DNA of 64,000 nucleotides from JAAXHH01 sp965248395 (GTDB taxonomy: Bacteria > JAAXHH01): the NCBI GenBank assembly GCA_965248395.1, contig OZ252103.1, positions 2,418,001 to 2,482,000 on the forward strand, read 5' to 3'. This document shows positions 8,842-17,600 of the stretch, in pieces (position 1 is the first letter of the stretch; each line of letters starts with the position of its first letter). The position numbers were made by a program, and so were the translations under genes. Under the pieces are notes generated by a model, which saw only the letters and a list, made by a program, of their open reading frames with translations, was not told the origin of the DNA and did no database searches.

Positions 8842-9960
8842 ATGGATAAGATCAAACGGCGCGATTTCCTGAAAACGGCGTCTACGGCTGGACTGGCCGG
8901 CGGCGCCGCGTTGGTGGCTGGATGTGGTTCGGGACAGGAGGCCAGCGGTCCCGCTATCCGCACGGATAAAACCTACGAATGGAAAATGGTCACGACCTGG
9001 ACACCCAACCTGCCCATTCTGCAGGAAAGCGCGAAAATGCTCGCCGAGTGGGTGGAGGAAATGTCCGAGGGCAGGATGAAGATTACAGTGTATGCGGGTG
9101 GTGAACTGATACCGGCCCTCGAGGGATTCGAAGCGGTGAGCCAGGGCGTGGCGGAAATGGGACACGGCGCCGCATATTACTGGGCGGGCAAGGCGCCTGC
9201 CACGCAGTTCTTCTCATCGGTGCCTTTCGGCATGAATGCACAACAGGTTACCGCCTGGCTTTACAGCGGCGGAGGCTTGAAGCTGTGGGAGGAAATCTAC
9301 GAACCCTTCAACCTGGTGCCCATGCCTGCCGGCAATACCGGGTTCCAGATGGGCGGTTGGTTCAGGAAGGAGATCAACACCGCAGACGATCTACGAGGAT
9401 TGAAAATGCGCATTCCGGGCCTCGGGGGCGATGTGATCAAGCGGGCGGGCGGATCGGCCATTCTGTCTCCCGTGGGAGAAATATACACCAACCTGGATCG
9501 CGGCGTCATTGACGCTACCGAATGGATAGGCCCCTATCACGACTACCTCATGGGGTTTTACCGTGCAGCCCAGTATTACTACTACCCGGGCTGGCATGAA
9601 CCGGGAACCGTGACGGAACTCATGATCAACAAGACCGCCTTCGAAGAACTGCCGAAGTACCTGCAGACAGTGATCCGAACCGCGGCAGCTCGATCTACGC
9701 ATTGGGTACTGTCCGAATTCGACGCCAGGAATAACGAATACCTTCAGAAGCTGATCAACGAAGAAGGGGTGCAGCTTCGGAGATTCCCGGATGCCGTGCT
9801 TTCCACCCTGAAGGGATATGCGGACGAAGTCATTACCCAGTTGATCGACACCGATGAAGACAGCAGGAAGGTCTACGAGTCCTTTAACTCTTTCCGAAAG
9901 ACAGTAGGCGGTTGGACGGACCTGGGTGAAAAGTTGTACTATTCCGGGGTGATGGGGTAG
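8842..9960 (+). CDS. TRAP transporter solute-binding protein (DctP family), Tat-type lipoprotein
   Basis: A 372-residue periplasmic binding protein of the DctP/TakP type for carboxylate-like ligands. The N-terminus has a twin-Arg signal (RRDFLK) ending in a lipobox-like ALVAGC, so it may be a Tat-exported lipoprotein. The mature part has the family features: WKMVTTWTP, SEGRMKITVYAGGELIP, a ligand-contacting Arg region in GLKMRIPGLGG, and DRGVIDATEWIGPYHDY. The EWxGP tract is typical of keto-acid binders. ATG 8842 is preceded by GGAGGACAAGG. No DctQ or DctM membrane subunit is encoded within the window, so it is an orphan here. Confidence 0.9.
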   Translation: MDKIKRRDFLKTASTAGLAGGAALVAGCGSGQEASGPAIRTDKTYEWKMVTTWTPNLPILQESAKMLAEWVEEMSEGRMKITVYAGGELIPALEGFEAVSQGVAEMGHGAAYYWAGKAPATQFFSSVPFGMNAQQVTAWLYSGGGLKLWEEIYEPFNLVPMPAGNTGFQMGGWFRKEINTADDLRGLKMRIPGLGGDVIKRAGGSAILSPVGEIYTNLDRGVIDATEWIGPYHDYLMGFYRAAQYYYYPGWHEPGTVTELMINKTAFEELPKYLQTVIRTAAARSTHWVLSEFDARNNEYLQKLINEEGVQLRRFPDAVLSTLKGYADEVITQLIDTDEDSRKVYESFNSFRKTVGGWTDLGEKLYYSGVMG

Positions 9961-10021
9961 GCGGCTTCGACGCAGGACCCAGCGGTTGGCAGTGTGGCCG
10001 ATATCCGGTTAAATCAACATA

Positions 10022-10735
10022 TCAACCGAACACGCCTTCTATCCTTGCTACCCAACCGGTCATTGCGTCGCAGTACAGCAGGTCGTTTCCACATCGGGCC
10101 AGTCCATGAGGCTCCGGATGACCGGGATCGATATGGATCTCGTCGAGCACCTTTCCGGTATCGATACTCATCTTGGCTATGGCCCGGTCCAGTTTGAATA
10201 CCATCCAGATCGCATCGTCTTCGGTCCTTACAACACCGTGACCAGCGGCGTAAGGCAGCGGAATGACCCGTTTAACCGACCAGTCCGAAATCAGGACCTG
10301 GGTAAGGGTTTTCTCCTGGAGCGTACTCAGCCAGATCGTACCCGTTTCCACGAAATCGTAGTCCAGGCCATGCGTCCCGCCGGGTGCGGGCAACGGGCGC
10401 CGAAGCAGGGTCTCTCCGGTCTCGGGGTCGACTTTGAGGATTTCTCCCCTACCAGCCGGAGCGTCGGTCTCTTTCGAAAAGCGCCACCTGTCTCCGGCTC
10501 CGTTCGCGGCGAGCCAGAGTCCCCCCTCTCCAAATGACATCCCGCTGGTGTTGGAGGACTCCGTGGGAAGTTCACGGAGAATCCGGGATACTCCGTATTC
10601 GTGAGGAGCTTCAAGGGCCAGGAGCGCCAGGCGATCGGTCAGCTGATCTACGATCCAGAGGCCTTCGTCCGTGGCCTGCAGACCGTTCGGCGCTGCGTAT
10701 GGCGCACGCATGTAACGGGAAACCCTGGGTGTCAT
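10022..10735 (-). CDS. Beta-propeller (SMP-30/NHL-like) protein
   Basis: A 237-residue protein of repeated strand motifs such as PNGLQATDEGLWIVDQ, GMSFGEGGLWLAANG, GTIWLSTLQE and DAIWMVFKLDRAIAKMS. This is the pattern of a short beta-propeller like SMP-30/gluconolactonase or YncE/NHL proteins. There is no signal peptide. ATG 10735 has GGAG 6 nt upstream. It lies downstream of nothing obvious on its strand and converges with the TRAP binding protein (62-bp gap). An enzyme such as a lactonase is possible, but the metal-binding residues cannot be confirmed by eye. Confidence 0.65.
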   Translation of the reverse strand: MTPRVSRYMRAPYAAPNGLQATDEGLWIVDQLTDRLALLALEAPHEYGVSRILRELPTESSNTSGMSFGEGGLWLAANGAGDRWRFSKETDAPAGRGEILKVDPETGETLLRRPLPAPGGTHGLDYDFVETGTIWLSTLQEKTLTQVLISDWSVKRVIPLPYAAGHGVVRTEDDAIWMVFKLDRAIAKMSIDTGKVLDEIHIDPGHPEPHGLARCGNDLLYCDAMTGWVARIEGVFG

Positions 10736-10820
10736 GACTGGCTCCGGATCGATTGATCTTCGATTTCATTTTCTTTACAAATCATGCTTTAGCCCGCGGT
10801 TTCGTTCTTGCGGTTCCTGT

Positions 10821-11789
10821 TCAAGTCTTGTCCTTGAGACGGGTCCAGCCTCTGCCCGGATTATAGGGTTTCGCTTCATGGTACCTGTCCCGCAATTTCC
10901 TGAATGCCTCCGGAGTACGAATCTCCCGCTCGGGATGACTTGAATCCCTGATTACGAAATCCGCCTCGCTCGGATAACAGGCCATGGTGACTGGATCCCG
11001 TTCCGCCATGTACGTATCGGGATCTTCCTCCGCGTTGTTGGGTGCGTCCATGGATTGATACCTCAGGTCGACACTCCAGCGAACGATATCGGTCCGGTTC
11101 TCGAAGGAAGCGTGGGGAGTAAGATTGGTCATGAACAGGACGTCGCCCAATTTCATTTCAACCGGTATGGGTCTGTTTTCGGGTAACTCGTCGCCCGGAA
11201 TCTCCAGGTAGCCTCCGTGCCCGCCTGTATAGTGCCGGTATACGCCTCGTTTATGAACGTCGGGTATCACGTACAGACATCCATTTTCCACGGTAGCGTC
11301 AACCAGGGGTATCCAGCACGTCACGATCAGGTGCCTGTCGCAATGGGGCCGGAAGTACCCGGAGTCCTGGTGCCAGGGCACTTCCGTCCGGGTGTATTCC
11401 GGAATCTTGGGACGTATGCGATAGGCCGAGGCACCTACGATATCAGGACCTACCAGGTCGGAAACACAGTCGACCAGGTTCTCGTTTCGCAACAGGTCCA
11501 GCATCTCCTCTCCGCTGAACCCGCCACCGCCTCTTCCCATGACCATGCCCATGACCACCTGTCCTGCTTCTTCTGATTCTTTGTATATACGTGCAAGGCG
11601 GGTCTCGAATCCCTCTTCCTCGTAGAGATTCGACAGTTTGCCTTCGCCAAACAGTCTCGTCGCCCCACGGTCAACGATGTCGCTTAACGCGTTTCTCAAG
11701 GGCCGCAGGTCATCCAGACCTAGCAAGCCGGGTTTTACCACGTATCCTTGCGCGCTGTACTGTGTCGATTCTGTTTGTGTTAAGCCCAA
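10821..11789 (-). CDS. Phytanoyl-CoA dioxygenase (PhyH) family oxygenase
   Basis: A 322-residue Fe(II)/2OG oxygenase. The metal motif HxD is WHQDSGYF, and the distal His is in LTPHASFEN, with Arg in VRWSVDLRY as the likely 2-oxoglutarate ligand. GCLYVIPDVHKRG is the family's central strand. The start is TTG at 11787-11789 with AGGAG 7 nt upstream. It sits 81 bp downstream of ptsI on the same strand and 86 bp upstream of the beta-propeller gene. The size and motifs are closer to the ectoine hydroxylase/PhyH group than to the oxygenase at 308. The substrate is unknown. Confidence 0.88.
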   Translation of the reverse strand: MGLTQTESTQYSAQGYVVKPGLLGLDDLRPLRNALSDIVDRGATRLFGEGKLSNLYEEEGFETRLARIYKESEEAGQVVMGMVMGRGGGGFSGEEMLDLLRNENLVDCVSDLVGPDIVGASAYRIRPKIPEYTRTEVPWHQDSGYFRPHCDRHLIVTCWIPLVDATVENGCLYVIPDVHKRGVYRHYTGGHGGYLEIPGDELPENRPIPVEMKLGDVLFMTNLTPHASFENRTDIVRWSVDLRYQSMDAPNNAEEDPDTYMAERDPVTMACYPSEADFVIRDSSHPEREIRTPEAFRKLRDRYHEAKPYNPGRGWTRLKDKT

Positions 11790-11870
11790 GGTGCTTCTCC
11801 TGCCCTGAATCGTATGGCCGTAATCGCGTTCGGCGGGGTTTCGGTGGGTGAGGATCTACATGATCAAACT

Positions 11871-13631
11871 TTAGATACGCATCATGTCAGATACATCCAG
11901 TTCGGTTCTGGGCTGATAGGGTTTCAGGAAACGCATAATCTCTTCGGACGTGGGGAGATCCAGCGCTTCACGCGTGATTGTCTTGAGCTTCTGGTAGTCC
12001 GACGATCGAATCAAACTCTTGATCTCGGGAATATCGATCGGACTCATGCTGAGTTCGTCTACACCCAGGCCCAGCAGAATACAGGCCGCCAGTGGATGAG
12101 CGGCCATGGCGCCGCAAACGCCTACCCATATATCGTTGTCGTGCGCAGCGTCGATGATGGACGCGACCAGCCGCAATACGGCCGGGTGACACGGGTTGTA
12201 CAGGGAGGCTATACTTGAATTGCCCCGATCAGCGGCCACCGTGTATTGGATCAGGTCATTGGTTCCTATACTGAAGAAATCGACTTCCTTTGCCAGATCA
12301 TGGGCCGTCAGAGCGGCGGAGGGAATCTCGACCATGATCCCCACGGACATCGTGGGATCGAAAGGTACGCCCGCATCCTGCAGTTCATTGCGCGCCTCGT
12401 CAAAAAGCCCTTTTGCGCGCCGAAGTTCATGCAAACCGGATATCATTGGAAACATTATACTTACATTGCCTTCAATACTGGCCCTCAGGATGGATCTCAG
12501 CTGCACTTTGAACATTTCCGGTCGATTGAGGCAGAGTCGTATACCCCGTTGACCCAAAGCAGGATTGGCTTCGTCCGGCATCTGAGTCGGCATCTTGTCC
12601 GCCCCCAGGTCGAGGGTACGGATGATGACGGCGTGGGGTGACATCCGACGGGCGATTTTCAGGTAGGTCTGCGTCTGTTGCTCTTCTGAAGGCAGTTCGT
12701 TGCGAACCAGATAAAGAAACTCGGTGCGGTACAGTCCAATGCCGTCAGCACCGTGATTCAATACGTCATCCAGTTCAGCGGGCAATTCGATATTGGCCGA
12801 GAGTTCTATACGCCTGCCGTCGCGGGTAACCGCCGGTAAATCATGAAGTCCCCGAAGTTCATGCTCCAGTACGGATAACTGGGACTGCGTTTCCTCGTAC
12901 CTGCCGATGGTTTCAGGATCGGGATCAAGATGGACCATCCCGCTGTTGCCGTCGATGATGATCATCATCCCGTCGGTGATTTCCTGCGTGGCGATGTTCG
13001 CGCCGACCACGGCAGGTACGGCCAGGCCTCGGGCTACGATCGCCGTGTGCGATGTCTGTCCGCCGGCGTCGGTAATAAAGCCGCAGACCGAGTCACGGTC
13101 TATTTCGGCGGTATCCGAAGGGGACAGGCTGTGGGCAACGAGTACAACCTTGCCATCGGTGACCTCGATCGGGGGACGCGCTTTCCCCGTGAGTTTCGCC
13201 AGCACCCTGTACAGCACGTCTTCAAAATCGGCGGTTCGTTCGCGGAAATAGGGGTTTTCGAGGGACGAGTAATTGGAAATCCAACCCCTCATCACATCAT
13301 CGAAGATGTATTCCGCGTTGGTCTTCTCCCGTCGGATGCGGACGATGGTAACTTCCACCACTTCAGGATCTTCAAGCACCGCCTGGTGGGCACTGAAGAT
13401 CTTCAGGATTTCCTGGTCTATGTCTACGGCAATACGCCGCTGAAGTTGGGTCAGGTCACTTAGCGCTTCGGCAACCGCGGCCTTGAACCGTTCGATTTCC
13501 CCTTCTACTTTATCAAAAGATACCGGACGCTGCTGTACGGTTCCAAATCGGCGATTATAGATATAAGCAATGCCTATGGCGATACCGGGCGACGCCGGTA
13601 TGCCTATAAGTTTGCGGTTCTCATCGCCCAT
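11871..13631 (-). CDS. ptsI: Phosphoenolpyruvate-protein phosphotransferase (PTS enzyme I)
   Basis: A 586-residue enzyme I, which takes phosphate from PEP and passes it to HPr. The phosphorylated His is H195 in GGQTSHTAIVARG. PEP-binding signatures DGIGLYRTEFLY and the C-terminal GVCGAMAAHPLA (active-site Cys) are present. The length equals that of canonical enzyme I, and no GAF or EIIA domain is fused, so this is not PtsP. ATG 13631 follows the HPr stop by 1 bp. No sugar-specific EII gene is visible in the window. Confidence 0.95.
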   Translation of the reverse strand: MGDENRKLIGIPASPGIAIGIAYIYNRRFGTVQQRPVSFDKVEGEIERFKAAVAEALSDLTQLQRRIAVDIDQEILKIFSAHQAVLEDPEVVEVTIVRIRREKTNAEYIFDDVMRGWISNYSSLENPYFRERTADFEDVLYRVLAKLTGKARPPIEVTDGKVVLVAHSLSPSDTAEIDRDSVCGFITDAGGQTSHTAIVARGLAVPAVVGANIATQEITDGMMIIIDGNSGMVHLDPDPETIGRYEETQSQLSVLEHELRGLHDLPAVTRDGRRIELSANIELPAELDDVLNHGADGIGLYRTEFLYLVRNELPSEEQQTQTYLKIARRMSPHAVIIRTLDLGADKMPTQMPDEANPALGQRGIRLCLNRPEMFKVQLRSILRASIEGNVSIMFPMISGLHELRRAKGLFDEARNELQDAGVPFDPTMSVGIMVEIPSAALTAHDLAKEVDFFSIGTNDLIQYTVAADRGNSSIASLYNPCHPAVLRLVASIIDAAHDNDIWVGVCGAMAAHPLAACILLGLGVDELSMSPIDIPEIKSLIRSSDYQKLKTITREALDLPTSEEIMRFLKPYQPRTELDVSDMMRI

Positions 13632-13632
13632 A

Positions 13633-13896
13633 TCACGCCTCCTGATCCTGATCGAATATATCGGATATTGCCTTCAGTGCATCCGTTTCGTCGGGTCCTT
13701 CTATTTCGATCGTAATCAAACTTCCATATTCCGCAGCCAGCATCATCACGCCCATGATGCTCTTTCCGTTCACCGGTACGGTGTCCTTTACGAGCGTGAC
13801 TTCCGACTTAAACCTGGAAGCCAACCGGACAAGCTGCTCCGCCGGCCGCATGTGCAGGCCCTTCCTGTTTTTTACGGATACGGTTTTTCTTACCAA
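13633..13896 (-). CDS. HPr phosphocarrier protein
   Basis: An 87-residue HPr. His15 (GLHMRPAEQLV) is the enzyme I phosphorylation site and Ser46 (GKSIMGVMMLA) is the site of HPr kinase. The start is TTG at 13894-13896, since no ATG or GTG is available before the conserved sequence. It lies between hprK (38 bp upstream) and ptsI (1 bp downstream), which makes a three-gene regulatory PTS module. HPr-Ser-P formed by HprK would normally report on metabolic state. Confidence 0.95.
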   Translation of the reverse strand: MVRKTVSVKNRKGLHMRPAEQLVRLASRFKSEVTLVKDTVPVNGKSIMGVMMLAAEYGSLITIEIEGPDETDALKAISDIFDQDQEA

Positions 13897-13933
13897 GCGC
13901 CGCCCGCTCCATTCCGACGTACCAGTCGTACGT

Positions 13934-14899
13934 CTATTCGTAATCTTCCCTGCGATGCCGGACTCTTTCGCCTTCCTTCATGACCTCCAGCACACGCTGA
14001 TTCAACGTTGACGCCGGGTTTATGCCCACGACCTTAAGGAGATATCGAAGGGCCACCACCTCGGCGACGACGGTGAGGTTTTTGCCCGGGTTGATCGGAA
14101 TACGGACATAGGGCAACTCCGCATCCAGTAATGTCGTGGTTTTCTCATCAAGCGCGGTACGTTCATAGTCGCCATCGATGTTCCAGTCTTCCAGATTGAC
14201 CACGACCTCGACTCGTTTCCGAACGCGGATACTTCGGATTCCAAACATGCGTGTGACATCGATAATCCCGACACCCCGTATTTCCATGAAGTGCTGGGTG
14301 ATCGTATTGCTTGTGCCCATGATGATGCCGCGCCGCATCCGGTATGCGGTCACGACATCGTCGGCCACCAGTCTGTGGCCGCGCTCCACCAGGTCCAGCG
14401 CTGTCTCGCTTTTGCCGATACCGCTGCGTCCGGTGAAAAGGAGTCCCACGCCGTACACATCAACCAGGGCGCCGTGCACGGTTGTCAGCGGTGCAAAATA
14501 GGGCTCCAGGTACTCGATCAGCGAATGAACGGAGGCATCGGTCGTCAGGATGGTACCCAGGATGGCGGTACTGTACTGTTCGGCGGTTTCGGTCAGTTCC
14601 GGCGGCGGATCCAGGCCTTTTGTCACGACCATACAGGGGATGTCCATGGCAAACATCCGGACCAGCGATGCCCGGCGCTGTTCCCCGCTCAGACTTTTAA
14701 GATAGGTTAATTCGGTTTCTCCAAGGATCTGGATCCGGTTGTTGGAAAACCGTTCGAAGAAACCAGATAACGCGAGTCCAGGCCGATTCGTCTCCGCGTT
14801 GGTAATTCTTTTGGAGAGACCCGCTTCACCCGTCAGGGGCGACAGTTTCAGATCCTCCTGTTCGATCAGCGTCTTGATAAGCAGTGGGCGGGTTTTCAT
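13934..14899 (-). CDS. hprK: HPr(Ser) kinase/phosphorylase
   Basis: A 321-residue bifunctional kinase/phosphorylase acting on Ser46 of HPr. The P-loop is GRSGIGKS at residues 157-164, and the signature MEIRGVGIIDVTRMFG follows. The N-terminal HprK domain is at about 1-130 and the kinase domain at about 135-310. ATG 14899 is preferred to the TTG six bases upstream. It follows hpf after 91 bp and precedes HPr. In Gram-negative bacteria with HprK but few EIIs the module is thought to be regulatory rather than for sugar uptake. Confidence 0.95.
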   Translation of the reverse strand: MKTRPLLIKTLIEQEDLKLSPLTGEAGLSKRITNAETNRPGLALSGFFERFSNNRIQILGETELTYLKSLSGEQRRASLVRMFAMDIPCMVVTKGLDPPPELTETAEQYSTAILGTILTTDASVHSLIEYLEPYFAPLTTVHGALVDVYGVGLLFTGRSGIGKSETALDLVERGHRLVADDVVTAYRMRRGIIMGTSNTITQHFMEIRGVGIIDVTRMFGIRSIRVRKRVEVVVNLEDWNIDGDYERTALDEKTTTLLDAELPYVRIPINPGKNLTVVAEVVALRYLLKVVGINPASTLNQRVLEVMKEGERVRHRREDYE

Positions 14900-14990
14900 A
14901 GGCAAAATCGTGGCCGTCAGTCACATTCACGGGTGATTGGACCGCATCCGGCTTCGCGAACCGGTGAACGCCATATGCGATGCATGTCCT

Positions 14991-15302
14991 CTACACCTCC
15001 TTCTGGCGTCTGACCCGGTGGTCGTGCAGTTTGCCATTGCGCTTTTTCAACTGGGTTTCCATCTTGTTGACCGCTTGATCGAGGGCGGTATAGGCCTCGG
15101 CGTCTTCCTCCCTGCTGGTCAGAATTTGTCCTCCGACATGCACGTTCAGTTCCACCATGAATCGGTATTTTTCTAGAGAGACAATAAGATCTGCGCTTAT
15201 GATGTTGTCACCGTAACGGTTTAAGCGATCCATTTCTCTATCCGCATGCTCCTTGTACGGGTCTGCCAAGTCGCAATGGCGGGCTGTCATGGTTTTCTGC
15301 AC
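14991..15302 (-). CDS. hpf: Ribosome hibernation promoting factor (short HPF/YfiA type)
   Basis: A 103-residue protein with the HPF fold (TARHCDLADPYKEHADREMDRLNRY, then VELNVHVGGQIL and AEAYTALDQAVNKMETQLKK). It binds the ribosome decoding centre in stationary phase. The start is GTG at 15300-15302, because AGGGAGG lies 6 nt upstream; the frame open to 15329 is not needed. There is no long-HPF C-terminal domain. It sits 32 bp after rpoN, the usual position in the lpt-rpoN-hpf cluster. Confidence 0.92.
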   Translation of the reverse strand: MQKTMTARHCDLADPYKEHADREMDRLNRYGDNIISADLIVSLEKYRFMVELNVHVGGQILTSREEDAEAYTALDQAVNKMETQLKKRNGKLHDHRVRRQKEV

Positions 15303-15334
15303 GGTCGCCTCCCTTCGATGCGATTTCAAACGGG

Positions 15335-16819
15335 TTAAATTCTTCTGCGCATCCGCGCGATAGGTATACCCAGGTTTTCACGGTATTTCGCTACGGTTCT
15401 CCTTTTAATCTGCACACCTTCTTTCGATCGCAGTATTTCTTCGATCGCCTGATCGCTCAGCGGTGCGCACGCATCTTCTTCCTGGATGATCTGAGCAATT
15501 CGGTTTTTGACCGTCTTTGTAGCCAACTGGCCTGAATGGGCTCCCTCTGAATGCTTCGATGCCCTTTTTTTCAACCTGCCATCAAAGAAAAACCTGAGCG
15601 CGTATATCCCCCTGGGCGTCTGTATATACTTTCCCTGTGTAGCCCGGCTGACGGTCGTCGCATGCAAGCCGACCTCGTCGGCAACCTCCTGCAGAATCAT
15701 CGGTCTGAGGTAGGCCAGGCCCCCGTCCAGGAACATGTGCTGCGCTTTTACAATGTAATTCGTCACCTTCAACAGCGTCGAACGCCTTTGTTCTATGGAG
15801 TTCACGAAGTGGTTGGCATCGGTCAGCTTTTTCCGGACGTAACACCGGTCTTCTTCGGTGGAATGCTCACTCCGGTTGAGGATAGCCTGGTAGGCACGGC
15901 TGACCCGTACCCTGGGCAGGTTGCGGTCATTGAGATAAACGACATATTCTCCCTCCATCTTTTCGACAACAAGATCGGGATAAATGGAAATGACGGATCC
16001 GTCGCTTATGGCCAGACCCGGATGGGGGTTGAGTCCAGCAATCACGTCAATGGCATCCCCTATTTCTGCCTGGGTAGTCTTGACCTTTTTTCGAATGGCC
16101 GCGATGCGCCGTTGCTTCACGTCACGCCAGTGATCCGATATCAACGTGTACGCCAGCGATTCGCGCAAGTTCAGTGCATCCAGCTGCAACAACAGGCATT
16201 CGCGAAGATCCCGCGCGCCTACGCCGGTAGGTTCCAGTGTCTGCACGATCTTCAGAACCCGTTCCGCCTCTTCGAAGGGAACGCCGGACTCCAGAGCGAG
16301 ATCCAGCAGCGGGACATCCAGCAGACCGCTGTCGTTCAGATTGCCGATCAGGTATTCACCGATTTCCCGGTCACGAGTTGACAGTTCGAGTAGATGAAAC
16401 TGTTCAGCGAGATGCTGGGTCAGCGTTACGCCGGATTTGCCCTCTCTTTCGAGGATATTCTGGTCTTCTTTTTTTTCGGTTTCCTCGCGGGAATCCATCT
16501 GATTGTGCATGCCGTCCTGTAAATAGGCATCCCAGTCGATTTTACCACTATACGGAGTCAACTCTTCCGTGTCGTCCTCACGCTGGGAGACGGACTCTTC
16601 TGCCAGCGTTTCCTTTCCAGATTCATCCTCTGGTTCGCCGGATTCGCCGGATTCGCCGGATTCGCCCGTATCTTCGTCCAGTTCCAGCAGCGGGTTCTCT
16701 TCGATTTTCTCCTTGATCTCCTGCTCGAGTTCCACCGTGGTGTACTGCAGCAGTTTGAGCGAATACATCAACTGGGGAGAAAACTGCTGTCTGGTCTGTG
16801 GTTGAAGTTGAAATTCCAT
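15335..16819 (-). CDS. rpoN: RNA polymerase sigma-54 factor
   Basis: A 494-residue sigma-54. The N-terminal activator region (LQPQTRQQFSPQLMYSLKLLQ) is followed by an acidic linker at about 45-95 rich in E, D, S and G, then the core-binding domain and a C-terminal DNA-binding domain. The RpoN box RRTVAKYRE lies at about residues 473-481. It directs transcription from -24/-12 promoters with ATP-dependent activators. No such activator is encoded in this window. ATG 16819 is 15 bp downstream of lptB. Confidence 0.96.
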   Translation of the reverse strand: MEFQLQPQTRQQFSPQLMYSLKLLQYTTVELEQEIKEKIEENPLLELDEDTGESGESGESGEPEDESGKETLAEESVSQREDDTEELTPYSGKIDWDAYLQDGMHNQMDSREETEKKEDQNILEREGKSGVTLTQHLAEQFHLLELSTRDREIGEYLIGNLNDSGLLDVPLLDLALESGVPFEEAERVLKIVQTLEPTGVGARDLRECLLLQLDALNLRESLAYTLISDHWRDVKQRRIAAIRKKVKTTQAEIGDAIDVIAGLNPHPGLAISDGSVISIYPDLVVEKMEGEYVVYLNDRNLPRVRVSRAYQAILNRSEHSTEEDRCYVRKKLTDANHFVNSIEQRRSTLLKVTNYIVKAQHMFLDGGLAYLRPMILQEVADEVGLHATTVSRATQGKYIQTPRGIYALRFFFDGRLKKRASKHSEGAHSGQLATKTVKNRIAQIIQEEDACAPLSDQAIEEILRSKEGVQIKRRTVAKYRENLGIPIARMRRRI

Positions 16820-16834
16820 GGGGATTTCTTCCGG

Positions 16835-17578
16835 TTATTCCAGGCGGAATCGTTCGCCGAGATAAATGCGACGCGCTTCGGGATCACCGGCCAGATCTTC
16901 GGCCGTTCCGGACAGGTAAATGCGTCCGTCAGCCATAATATAGGATCTGTCCGTTATTTGTAGAGTCTCCCTGACCATGTGATCCGTCACCAGAATACCA
17001 AGCTTCCTTTCCTTAAGGCGCCCAATGACTTCCTGGATGTCTTCCACCGCGATTGGATCGATCCCGGCAAAGGGTTCGTCGAGCAGAATAAACTTCGGTT
17101 CGCTGACGAGCACGCGGCTGATCTCGGTTCTCCTTCGTTCGCCTCCCGACAGGGTATAGGCCCTGTGCTTGGCTAGATGCGCGATGCCGAAATCCTCCAG
17201 CAGGTCCTCCATCTTCTGGCGCCTTGCCTTGCCGGTCATGGGCAGTGTCTCCAGAACTGACATCAGGTTCTGTTCCACCGTCATCCTGCGGAAGATCGAC
17301 GGTTCCTGGGCCAGGTAGCCAATCCCTCCGCGCGCACGACGGTACATCGGCCAGCGGGTTATATCCCTTCTCTTCCCGGTTTCCGTGTCATCGATGAGCA
17401 CACGGCCGGATCCCGGTTTGATCATACCGACGATCATATAGAACGAGGTGGTCTTCCCTGCCCCGTTGGGACCGAGCAGGCCGACCACCTCGCCCTGGTC
17501 TACGCGTAAGCTCACATCGTCAACGACGCGGCGTTTTTGATATGATTTTACCAGGTTCTCAGCTAGCAGGCACTGCAC
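16835..17578 (-). CDS. lptB: LPS export ABC transporter ATPase LptB
   Basis: A 247-residue ABC ATPase that powers LPS extraction with LptF/LptG. Walker A is GPNGAGKTT (residues 36-44), the signature is LSGGERRR and Walker B is FILLDEPFAGID. The QEPSIFRRMTVEQNL segment is characteristic of LptB. The start is GTG at 17576-17578. It lies between the lptA-like gene (22 bp upstream) and rpoN. LptF and LptG are not in the window. Confidence 0.95.
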   Translation of the reverse strand: MQCLLAENLVKSYQKRRVVDDVSLRVDQGEVVGLLGPNGAGKTTSFYMIVGMIKPGSGRVLIDDTETGKRRDITRWPMYRRARGGIGYLAQEPSIFRRMTVEQNLMSVLETLPMTGKARRQKMEDLLEDFGIAHLAKHRAYTLSGGERRRTEISRVLVSEPKFILLDEPFAGIDPIAVEDIQEVIGRLKERKLGILVTDHMVRETLQITDRSYIMADGRIYLSGTAEDLAGDPEARRIYLGERFRLE

Positions 17579-17600
17579 GAACCCTCCATTTTCAACGGTT

